Below are positions 1-5,795 of a stretch of 10,996 nucleotides of DNA, piece after piece. The number at the start of each line of letters is the position of its first letter. Positions within the stretch are counted from its first letter, which is position 1. The position numbers and the translations under genes were made by a program. The stretch comes from Pseudomonadota bacterium. Its GTDB lineage: Bacteria; SAR324; XYD2-FULL-50-16; JAHJRI01. The stretch is from positions 1-10,996 of the forward strand of contig JAKSDL010000884.1 in the NCBI GenBank assembly GCA_022360105.1, written 5' to 3'. The notes below the pieces were generated by a model. That model had not been told where the DNA came from, ran no database searches, and saw nothing but the letters and a program-made list of their open reading frames with translations.

Positions 1-612
1 AAGTGCAACCAATTGAAACTGAGTACCCATACCAGGCTCATTGCCCATGATATTCAGGAATTAAACATCAAGCTTGCCGAGGGGCAGTATTTCTTCTCCG
101 ATGTAAAAAAAGAAGGTTGCAGGCTGTTTGATTCCGGCAATTTTAAGCTTGTTGAAGCAAGGGAATTGTTGCCGGAGGAAAAACAGCGGATTGCCCGAGA
201 TTATTTTGATCACTGGTACAAACGAGCTGAAGAAGCGTATTCCATTCATGAAAAATCGTTAGAGATGGGAGCAGATAACTGGGCTGCTTTTCATTTGCAC
301 CAGGTTGCTGAATCGTGCTTCAAAGCAGTTATGTTGGTGTTTACCAATTACAATCCAAATGAACATTGGTTGGCTGTTCTGTCCAAAATGGTTATTAAAC
401 TAGATGAATCATTTTCCAATATCTTTCCTTTAGATACCGAAGAAGACAAGAACAGGTTTAGTTTGCTGGATTATGCATACATTGGAGCACGATACGATCC
501 CAAATATCGAATATCAAAAAACGATATACAACTTCTGGCAAAATCAGTCAGAAAGCTTCTTGAGCATACTGATAAGGTTTGCAAACAAAGAATTCAAGGT
601 TTAATCCGATAA
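1..612 (+). CDS. MNT-HEPN protein, C-terminal part (5' end outside window)
   Basis: The frame is open from base 1, so this is the 3' part of a longer gene; 203 codons are visible. The TTG at 13 is probably internal, because the preceding codons (K-C-N-Q) read straight into it. The first ~55 residues (a stretch ending VKKEGCRLFDSG, then an LVEA-R-ELLPEE segment) resemble the end of the nucleotidyltransferase (MNT) domain and linker in proteins that fuse MNT and HEPN domains. The rest is a HEPN helical bundle: an AAFHLHQVAE helix, a histidine in the NEHWLAVL segment, and the late motif YIGARYDPKYRI followed by a basic helix. HEPN domains are often RNases or toxins, and MNT partners often antitoxins that modify them, but single-chain MNT-HEPN proteins are poorly characterised. 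Its TAA stop shares one base with the ATG of the next gene, so the two are probably translationally coupled. Family assignment is fairly sure; function is inference. Confidence 0.8.
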   Translation, partial: KCNQLKLSTHTRLIAHDIQELNIKLAEGQYFFSDVKKEGCRLFDSGNFKLVEARELLPEEKQRIARDYFDHWYKRAEEAYSIHEKSLEMGADNWAAFHLHQVAESCFKAVMLVFTNYNPNEHWLAVLSKMVIKLDESFSNIFPLDTEEDKNRFSLLDYAYIGARYDPKYRISKNDIQLLAKSVRKLLEHTDKVCKQRIQGLIR

Positions 613-870
613 TGACGAGTGTATTGAACGGACGGCATACAGATTGGGGAAACATTGATTCAATCCAAGATAGTGATATTGACTATTCTGAACTTCCTGA
701 ATTGGATAAACAATTTTGGAAAGAAGCAAAATTAGTGATGCCTGAAAACAAGACAAACGTAACTATTCGTCTTGATAATGATGTGATTAGTTGGTTTAAA
801 AGCCGGGGAAAAAGGGTATCAAACAAAAATCAACGCTGTTTTAAAGTCCTCTATACAAGCCCAATCCTAA
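612..870 (+). pseudogene. brnA: BrnA-type antitoxin, frameshifted in an A5 run
   Basis: The ATG at 612 overlaps the upstream stop (TAATGA). The protein has the hallmarks of BrnA-family antitoxins (COG3514/PF14384): a DSDIDYSELPELD acidic segment, FWKEAKLVMP, then a ribbon-helix-helix DNA-binding part starting NVTIRLDNDVISWFKSRGK. After GK the family normally continues GYQT-IN-VL. That sequence is present one frame away: from GGG at 814 the reading is GYQTKINAVLKSS and stops at TAA 868-870. The frames are joined by removing one A from the five at 809-813. Read without correction, the frame runs to 929 with an unrelated tail that overlaps the opposing gene. BrnA normally pairs with the BrnT toxin, which is not seen; the gene upstream is MNT-HEPN instead. 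The break may be a true mutation, a homopolymer sequencing error or, less likely, a +1 frameshift site. The intact length would be 85-86 residues, close to family size. Confidence 0.8.
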
Positions 871-893
871 GAAAAAATCAGATAGCAAATTTA

Positions 894-1604
894 TCAGCCG
901 GACCGCTTAAACCTGAAATCACATTTTGAGGCCCCGGTTGGCAGATTACCGGATCTTGTGTATTTAAAACCTAACTGAAGGCCCATATTTGGATACACAA
1001 CATCATCTAACTCGCACCAGGGAAAGCTCCAATCGGGATTTCCATATTCTTTTGCGACTTCGTGTGCGACACAGTAGTTAACATTGAACGCCAATACTTC
1101 TTTTGAATCCTCAATTATTTCTGCTTCATGAAATTTTTCTCTCATCCCGGCCTCTTCCATTCCTTTGGTATATTCTTTAAAACAGGCAAAGCGGTCGTTA
1201 CATTTTTCAAGTTCCTTAATTGGATAGAGAAATAAATTTACGGCAGAGTGTTTCTTCTTCAGTTTTGCTTCCGTTTTTTTGTATATGTCGGTGATGACGC
1301 CTTTAGCTTTGTCAATACCAAACATCTCATCCAGGGTTTTCATTAAAGCTATATATTGCATTGTTGATTCAAGTACTGCTCTCACTATTCCCTTTTTTTC
1401 AATCCGGCTCCAGTTGTAAGACTTCATTTTACTGTTCTCGGAGCGCCAGTTAAAAAACAGTTTGAGCAAACCTGAAAAACCGCCTTCCCTTAACAGCACC
1501 GAAATAACTGGTATGATCATTTGTCTTTCTATCTGTTTATATTCAGGTGTTGAAAGGGATTCAACAATCCCTTTGCCATAGTTTTTCATGTGTTTAACAT
1601 CCAA
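894..1604 (-). CDS. L-2-amino-thiazoline-4-carboxylic acid hydrolase-like protein
   Basis: The 236-residue protein fits the ATC-hydrolase family (PF14196), named after an enzyme that opens the thiazoline ring of L-2-amino-thiazoline-4-carboxylate on the way to cysteine; most members have no tested substrate. The C-terminal half carries the recognisable pattern: NYCVAHEVAKEYG (Cys178), a PDW/PWCELDD segment (Cys197, Asp200/201) and the closing TGASKCDFRF (Cys228). The N-terminal half is helical, basic and poorly conserved. No signal peptide or membrane segment is seen, so it is probably cytoplasmic. The start chosen is TTG at 1604, because AGGGGG lies about 4 bases upstream of it; the ATG at 1589 has no ribosome binding site. 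It lies 12 bases downstream of the TetR gene on the same strand, so it is probably in one operon and may be its regulatory target. It faces the broken antitoxin gene. Confidence 0.7.
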   Translation of the reverse strand: MDVKHMKNYGKGIVESLSTPEYKQIERQMIIPVISVLLREGGFSGLLKLFFNWRSENSKMKSYNWSRIEKKGIVRAVLESTMQYIALMKTLDEMFGIDKAKGVITDIYKKTEAKLKKKHSAVNLFLYPIKELEKCNDRFACFKEYTKGMEEAGMREKFHEAEIIEDSKEVLAFNVNYCVAHEVAKEYGNPDWSFPWCELDDVVYPNMGLQLGFKYTRSGNLPTGASKCDFRFKRSG

Positions 1605-1616
1605 TGGACCCCCTTG

Positions 1617-2243
1617 TTATTTTATGCTCGCGCCGGAAACAGTTAAATCAGCAAATGATTTAAGTGTGTCTATCGCAGTACTTGAAGAAAGATTTTCCTT
1701 AACAGTAATAATTAAAACGAAAAGATAATGAGAAAACAACGCAGAAGCTAATGTTTTTGAATCAACATAATCTTCTATTTTTTTCTGTGTTTTGGCCTCT
1801 TGGACCAATTGCGAGATTTTATCAACCAGTTTCATGGATTGAACGTTGAACTTAGTTGCCCATTCACCTTCAATAAAGACGCTATGGTGTACTAGAACTT
1901 TCGATAGTTTTGGTCTTTTTCTGTAATAGTCAAAGAATTGCTCGGCAATAAAGAGGAACTGATTAAGCAACGTTTCATTTTTAGGTATTTGATCAAAAAC
2001 CCTTTCTTGAATGCTCTGGATATCGTTGTATAAGGCTGCCGCTAGTAAAGCAGACTTGTTCTCGAAATGTTTAAAAATTGCTCCGGGTGTAATTCCAGCT
2101 TTTTCCCCAATTTTTTTAAAGGTCGTTTTTTCAAATCCAAGCTTTTCGAACAAAGCTTTTGCCGTGTCAAAGATTGCAACATAAGTTTCGGCCTTTTGCC
2201 TTTCTCTATGGCTGGTGACCGGTTTTTCCGTTTTTGTTTGCAT
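1617..2243 (-). CDS. TetR/AcrR family transcriptional regulator
   Basis: The 208-residue protein has the standard TetR N-terminal DNA-binding domain: an amphipathic helix (IFDTAKALFEKLGFEKT, about residues 24-40) followed by the helix-turn-helix TFKKIGEKAGITPGAIFKHF (about 41-60) and the usual F-NKSALL extension. The remaining ~140 residues are the variable helical ligand-binding and dimerisation domain, so no inducer can be predicted. The ATG at 2243 has no strong ribosome binding site. It is the first gene of a two-gene minus-strand unit with the ATC-hydrolase-like gene. TetR proteins usually repress their own operon, and an imperfect 20-base palindrome lies just upstream. The family call is secure. 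Confidence 0.93.
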   Translation of the reverse strand: MQTKTEKPVTSHRERQKAETYVAIFDTAKALFEKLGFEKTTFKKIGEKAGITPGAIFKHFENKSALLAAALYNDIQSIQERVFDQIPKNETLLNQFLFIAEQFFDYYRKRPKLSKVLVHHSVFIEGEWATKFNVQSMKLVDKISQLVQEAKTQKKIEDYVDSKTLASALFSHYLFVLIITVKENLSSSTAIDTLKSFADLTVSGASIK

Positions 2244-2258
2244 GTGTATTTTAGTTAT

Positions 2259-2278
2259 TGAGTGAATATATTTTCTTA
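2259..2278. promoter_or_regulatory. Imperfect palindrome, possible TetR operator
   Basis: TGAGTGAATA followed directly by TATTTTCTTA matches its own reverse complement at 7 of 10 positions per arm. It lies 16-35 bases upstream of the TetR start codon, where an autorepression operator is expected. The AT content makes chance similarity possible. Confidence 0.3.
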
Positions 2279-2355
2279 GTAAATGCGTTTTCTGAAAGTG
2301 TCAATGCTATTAAACAAAAAATATTTTAGACTGCCACTTCTTAACAGGGAAGACC

Positions 2356-2511
2356 ATGCCTCGCTGCAAACCAGCCAATCTTCACCGGAGCACGACGATT
2401 CCGGTGGACTTCAAGTCACAACTTATCCCCCGGCACCTTACAAAAAAGTCTTTTGTGAAAAAACCTTGCATGCGGCTGCTGAAGCCCGTCGTTCTGAGAT
2501 GCGGGTTGTAA
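2356..2511 (+). pseudogene. Remnant of a transposase N-terminus
   Basis: An ATG at 2356, preceded by AGGGAAG about 4 bases upstream, opens a short frame. Its product contains IPVDFKSQLIP about 15-25 residues in. This resembles the N-terminal signature of a group of DDE (IS4/IS1182-type) transposases, which read roughly PV-(D/N)-(F/L)-x-x-Q-(L/I)-x-PGT-(F/L). Here the frame goes on with RHL, but dropping one C from the five at 2427-2431 restores PGTLQKSLL before a stop at 2457. No later transposase domain or terminal inverted repeat is seen, so this is at most a fragment of an old insertion between the TetR unit and the toxin-antitoxin operon. A perfect 7-base inverted repeat (CACCGGA at 2383-2389, TCCGGTG at 2400-2406) lies inside it. 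Recognition is from memory of the motif, so confidence is limited. It could also be unrelated noise. Confidence 0.4.
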
Positions 2512-2566
2512 GGGATGTACTTCATTATTTGCTTGTGTAAAAAGGAAACGGATACTAAAATCTAAA

Positions 2567-2576
2567 TGTCTAGACA
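2567..2576. promoter_or_regulatory. Palindrome TGTCTAGACA, likely antitoxin operator
   Basis: This perfect 10-base palindrome ends 27 bases before the antitoxin start codon. Phd/YefM antitoxins repress their own operons by binding short palindromes near the promoter, so this is the best operator candidate. Promoter boxes cannot be assigned confidently. Confidence 0.45.
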
Positions 2577-2603
2577 ATCCAGATGATTTAAACGGAGAAT
2601 AAA

Positions 2604-2855
2604 ATGGAAACAAAATGGCAGCTTCAAGATGCAAAAAATCGTTTTAGCGAACTTGTCGAAAAAGCAATAACTCTTGGTCCACAAACAGTGACAAAACGCG
2701 GGATAGAAACAGTAGTGGTGTTATCAGTCGAAGAATATAAAAAGTTGACAAGACCAAAATCCGACTTAATTGACTTTTTTAAAAGTTCTCCTCTACATGA
2801 TGTTGAGATTGATCTTGAAAGGAACAAAGATTTTCCCAGGGAGATTGAGCTTTGA
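2604..2855 (+). CDS. Phd/YefM-family antitoxin
   Basis: The 83-residue protein has the Phd/YefM fold pattern: METKWQLQDAKNRFSELVEKA at the N-terminus, then a VTKRGIETVVVLSVEEYKKL strand-turn-helix segment up to about residue 48. These form the dimeric DNA-binding domain. The acidic C-terminal part (about 50-83, with DFFKSSPL and many Asp/Glu) is the usual flexible toxin-binding tail. A GGAG lies about 9 bases upstream of the ATG. The TGA stop overlaps the toxin's TTG start, so the two are translationally coupled. The role inferred from the family is to neutralise the PIN toxin and repress the operon. Confidence 0.93.
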   Translation: METKWQLQDAKNRFSELVEKAITLGPQTVTKRGIETVVVLSVEEYKKLTRPKSDLIDFFKSSPLHDVEIDLERNKDFPREIEL

Positions 2856-3277
2856 AATACATACTTGATACATGCGTAGTGTCTGAATTGGCGAAGCAAA
2901 AGCCCGAACAGGGTCTTATAAAATGGATAAACCAAAAAGATGAAATTGATTTTTTTTTGAGTGTATTAACAATAGGAGAATTGCAGAAAGGTGTCTCAAA
3001 GCTTGAAGAATCAAGAAATAAACAAACATTAATTCAATGGGTTGAATCAGATTTAATCAAGCGTTTTGAAAATCGAATATTACCGGTAACTGATTCAGTC
3101 GCAAAAAAATGGGGAAAGATTCAAGGCAAAGCAGAATTAGAGGGTAAAAAAATGCCTGTTATTGACAGTCTTATTGCGGCAACTGGTCTTGTATATGATT
3201 TTGAAGTTGTTACTCGAAATACCACGGACATGGAAATAAGCGGTGTTCGATTATTCAATCCCTGGCAGTTAAAATAA
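2852..3277 (+). CDS. vapC: PIN-domain RNase toxin (VapC/FitB type)
   Basis: The 141-residue protein is a complete PIN domain of usual VapC/FitB length. All acidic metal-binding positions are visible: Asp6 in MKYILDTCVVSEL, Glu43 in SVLTIGEL, Asp105 in MPVIDSLIAAT, and Asp126 in the TRNTTDME segment with Asn123. Such toxins are Mg-dependent ribonucleases that typically cut tRNA or rRNA; the target cannot be read from the sequence. The start is TTG at 2852, overlapping the antitoxin stop as TTGA; the conserved LDT strand begins four codons in, so no later start is credible. No disabling change is seen, and with an intact antitoxin beside it the pair is probably functional. It ends with the family-typical LFNPW. 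Confidence 0.93.
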   Translation: MKYILDTCVVSELAKQKPEQGLIKWINQKDEIDFFLSVLTIGELQKGVSKLEESRNKQTLIQWVESDLIKRFENRILPVTDSVAKKWGKIQGKAELEGKKMPVIDSLIAATGLVYDFEVVTRNTTDMEISGVRLFNPWQLK

Positions 3278-3445
3278 TCTATAAAACGCAGGACAAGTAA
3301 TTGTAGCTGACGGCATATCGTCCTCGATATCCTTACAAAAACCTAAAATCACGTTTTTCATTTTTATTCTGGGATGTTAATAAAAGAAGCACTACTTGTA
3401 TTATTCAATATTTTGAATTTAAAAGTGAATCCATTGTAAAGCACT
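3278..3445. other. Intergenic leader of the ATPase/TOPRIM module
   Basis: These 168 bases hold no gene. An AT-rich inverted repeat (ATTCAA at 3403-3408 and TTGAAT at 3413-3418, four-base loop) ends 27 bases before the ATPase start and could be part of its promoter or operator. A second small hairpin (ATATCG/CGATAT around 3316-3331) is too short to interpret. No clear terminator follows the toxin gene. Confidence 0.3.
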
Positions 3446-4600
3446 ATGATAGTCTCTCAAATTAAACTAAAAAATTGGCGGAATTTTTCATCCATGAAAG
3501 TTTTGCTGCGTCAAAGACAATTTATCGTTGGACCAAATGCTTCAGGAAAATCCAACTTGTTGGATGTATTCCGATTTTTAAGAGATATTGCTAAATCTGA
3601 AGGAGGGGGGCTGCAGAAAGCCGTCAAAAAACGTGGTGGACTTTCGAAATTAAGATGTTTAGCAGCTCGGCGAGATCCTGAGATATCTTTGGAAATTTCA
3701 TTATCTACTTCAGAAGACGAAATGCCGATATGGCGATACGCTCTTGGAATTAAGCAGGAAAGTAGAGGATATAGACAACCATATATTTCATTTGAAAAAG
3801 TATGGTTTGAAGAAAACTTGATACTTTCGCGGCCAGATAAGTTGGATAAGAGGGATCAAGATAGGCTCAAACAAACCTATCTTGAACAAGTCAATACAAA
3901 TGCAGATTTTAGAGATATTTCAAGATTTTTAGAATCATTAAGTTACATTCATCTTGTTCCCCAGCTTCTACGTTTTGATGAATTGATACAGGGCGGTATT
4001 GTAGAAGACGATCCGTTCGGGCAGGGGTTTCTCGTTAAAATCTCAAAAACTCAGCCTCGTGTTCAAAAATCCAGATTGGCAAAAATAGAAGATGCTTTAA
4101 AAATTGCTGTTCCTCAACTTCAACAGTTGAGATTTGAAAGAGATAAGGATACCGGGCAACCCCATTTATCCGCTCTTTACAATCATTGGCGTCCAAATGC
4201 AGGATGGCAAAGAGAAGATCAATTCTCTGATGGGACTCTTCGTTTAATTGGTTTATTATGGTCATTGTTGGAGAGTGATTCTCTTCTTTTGTTGGAGGAA
4301 CCGGAACTTTCTTTGAATAATGGTATTGTATCTCATTTAGGACCTCTTATATACCGCATGCAACGTCAGAGAAAGCGACAGGTATTAATTAGTACTCATA
4401 GTGAATCTTTATTAAGTGATAAGGGAATTGATGGTCGTGAGGTACTTCTTTTATCACCAAGCCCTGAAGGCTCATCTGCTTATATTGCTTCAAATATCTA
4501 TGAAATAAAACCTCTTTTGGATGCCGGTTTGTCTGTGGGAGAAGCAGTGCTGCCAGCAAATTTGCCTGAAAACATTGATGAATTAGGGTACTATGAGTGA
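3446..4600 (+). CDS. OLD/RecF-like AAA ATPase, candidate defence protein
   Basis: The 384-residue protein is a complete ABC/SMC-type ATPase of the AAA_15/AAA_21 class (COG4637-like). Seen motifs are: N-terminal strand IKLKNWRNF; Walker A GPNASGKSN (29-37); an ABC-signature-like FSDGTLRLIGL (260-270); Walker B LLLLEEPELSL with Glu284/Glu285 (about 280-290); and an H-loop LISTHSESLL with His318. The insert between residues 45 and 250 is variable and helical and would carry partner or DNA contacts. No nuclease domain is fused; the overlapping downstream gene supplies a TOPRIM-like partner. The ATPase-then-TOPRIM order resembles PARIS (AriA/AriB) and split OLD-family systems, in which the ATPase senses phage products and controls the nuclease. 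A defence role is inference from this pairing and from nearby toxin-antitoxin genes. The ATG has only a weak ribosome binding site. Confidence 0.85.
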   Translation: MIVSQIKLKNWRNFSSMKVLLRQRQFIVGPNASGKSNLLDVFRFLRDIAKSEGGGLQKAVKKRGGLSKLRCLAARRDPEISLEISLSTSEDEMPIWRYALGIKQESRGYRQPYISFEKVWFEENLILSRPDKLDKRDQDRLKQTYLEQVNTNADFRDISRFLESLSYIHLVPQLLRFDELIQGGIVEDDPFGQGFLVKISKTQPRVQKSRLAKIEDALKIAVPQLQQLRFERDKDTGQPHLSALYNHWRPNAGWQREDQFSDGTLRLIGLLWSLLESDSLLLLEEPELSLNNGIVSHLGPLIYRMQRQRKRQVLISTHSESLLSDKGIDGREVLLLSPSPEGSSAYIASNIYEIKPLLDAGLSVGEAVLPANLPENIDELGYYE

Positions 4601-5222
4601 AATATATTTCACTCTTGCTGTAGAAGACCGATTGAGTGAAGCAGTAGCTAGAAAAATTCTTAAACAGATCGATCCAAGTTTTCACGTAAAACAATGTTTA
4701 TGCAAAGGAGGACAAGGCTACTTAAAAACTAATATCAATGCATTCAACAAAGCAGCTAATTCAATACCTTTTTTTGTTTTGACCGACCAAGACAGAGGTT
4801 GTCCTCCAATGATCCTTTCAAAATGGTTAAAACATGAAGCAAATAAGTATCTAATCTTCCGTATAGCAGTTATGGAAATAGAATCATGGATTCTTGCTCA
4901 TCGAGGTGCTTTTGCTGAGTTTTTATCAATATCTCCAGCCCTTATTCCAAATAATACAGATTCCATCGAAGATCCAAAACAGCTTTTGCTGACAATTACT
5001 GCTCGATCACGTTCAACTCGGTTGAAATCTGATATCATTCCTAAATCGGGTTCAACTGCAACAGTAGGGCCCGATTACAATAATCGCTTATCACTGTTTG
5101 TAAAAGATTATTGGAATCCGTTTGAAGCAAGTGAAAATTCTGAAAGTTTAGCCAGAGCCCTAAATCGAATTAAGCAATTTAAAGACCGGTATGAGCAGAT
5201 AAAAGAAACAAGCTTCTCTTGA
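4593..5222 (+). CDS. TOPRIM-like partner (DUF4276-related?) of the AAA ATPase
   Basis: The 209-residue protein starts at an ATG inside the ATPase gene, with an 8-base overlap (ATGAGTGA), so the two are coupled and probably form a complex. It has a TOPRIM-like arrangement: a first strand ending in an acid, LAVEDRLSE (Glu11, Glu16); a glycine-rich KGGQGYLK (38-45); the strand FFVLTDQDRG with the DxD-like pair Asp65/Asp67; and RIAVMEIESWILAH (90-103), resembling the E-x-E-x-W-LLA motif of DUF4276 proteins. TOPRIM domains bind Mg and cut or join nucleic acid in OLD nucleases, GajA and AriB. It is shorter than typical PARIS AriB (DUF4435). The C-terminal ~60 residues (PDYNNRL, WNPF) are likely helical. 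I am fairly sure of the TOPRIM-like pattern and much less sure of the exact family. Confidence 0.65.
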   Translation: MSEIYFTLAVEDRLSEAVARKILKQIDPSFHVKQCLCKGGQGYLKTNINAFNKAANSIPFFVLTDQDRGCPPMILSKWLKHEANKYLIFRIAVMEIESWILAHRGAFAEFLSISPALIPNNTDSIEDPKQLLLTITARSRSTRLKSDIIPKSGSTATVGPDYNNRLSLFVKDYWNPFEASENSESLARALNRIKQFKDRYEQIKETSFS

Positions 5223-5241
5223 TTCAGGAATCCACTTCTGT

Positions 5242-5542
5242 TCAAAACTTGGTGGCTCCGAAGCGCGGTGCAATGCCGAGACGTTGTTTCAGGTTAAATA
5301 ACTGAAAGTATTTAGGTAATATTTGTTTTGGGCGCGGTTTTTCAAGTTGAAGGTTGCGTATTTGGATTTCGATTCCTGTTCCATCGCAAGAGCCTATTTT
5401 TAAAGAAGTTTACCGATCTTCTTAGATATTGTTTCTTTTTTTGCGGGCTACGGATATCAATTCCCCTTTTTTTGCCCTGACAAATCCTTTCCAATTCCAT
5501 TTTTCTGTATTTGATCTCATTTTCAAATATAAGCCACTCCAT
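5242..5542 (-). pseudogene. Possible broken small gene, unknown function
   Basis: An ATG at 5542, with AAGGGG about 8 bases upstream, opens a 66-codon basic frame starting MEWLIFENEIKYRKMELER. In the neighbouring frame the same strand continues, from about 5400, with a coding-like stretch (KIGSCDGTGIEIQIRNL, then ILPKYFQLFNLKQRLGIAP, ending GATKF) up to a TGA at 5242-5244. A single frameshift near 5395-5405 would join both halves into one protein of about 95-100 residues. I recognise no family in either half. It is divergent from the MocR gene, the position where a MocR target gene often lies. It could instead be random open frames in decaying sequence. Confidence 0.25.
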
Positions 5543-5638
5543 CCTATTTCCCCTTTCAACAGCCGGTTAGCTAATGTGAATCAAGCTGTGAATTGATTCG
5601 TTCAAGTCAATATCAGTATAGTATTTCGATAATTTAAT

Positions 5639-5788
5639 AACAGATGCAGATATTGCTTTTAAAAAGCATAACAGATTAATAAAATATAAATACTTAATAA
5701 ATTTAGATATATAAAAGATATTGATTTTTATAATACAACAAAATAACCTACAAATTAACAGATTATTAATAACTACCTATAACAGATT
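5639..5788. repeat. Four AACAGAT direct repeats in the MocR leader
   Basis: AACAGATT occurs at 5670-5677, 5757-5764 and 5781-5788, and AACAGATG at 5639-5646, all in the same orientation. Two copies are followed by similar sequence (TAATAA and ATTAATAA). MocR regulators commonly bind direct repeats near their own or divergent promoters, so these are operator candidates. The last copy ends only 7 bases before the start codon at 5796. AT-rich background raises the chance of coincidence. Confidence 0.35.
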
Positions 5789-5795
5789 GACGATC

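Larger units (their letters stand above)
5223..5795. other. Non-coding or decayed region before the MocR gene
   Basis: No intact recognisable gene is seen in these 573 bases. The left half holds a possible broken minus-strand gene (5242-5542). The right half, from about 5580, is strongly AT-rich, carries four AACAGAT repeats and a small perfect inverted repeat (TGCTTTT/AAAAGCA, 5654-5668), and probably contains the MocR promoter. Confidence 0.5.

Noticed and set aside
894..929. Unrelated tail of the frameshifted antitoxin
   Set aside because: It arises from reading past the shift and overlaps the opposing gene; the restored frame stops at 870.
2383..2406. CACCGGA/TCCGGTG hairpin as a terminator
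   Set aside because: No T run follows on either strand and it lies inside the putative coding remnant.
2283..2540. 85-codon plus-strand frame
   Set aside because: No recognisable family, no good ribosome binding site, and it runs out of frame across the transposase-like fragment.
2416..2634. 72-codon minus-strand frame
   Set aside because: Shadow of the transposase remnant and of the antitoxin start; low-complexity, no family pattern.
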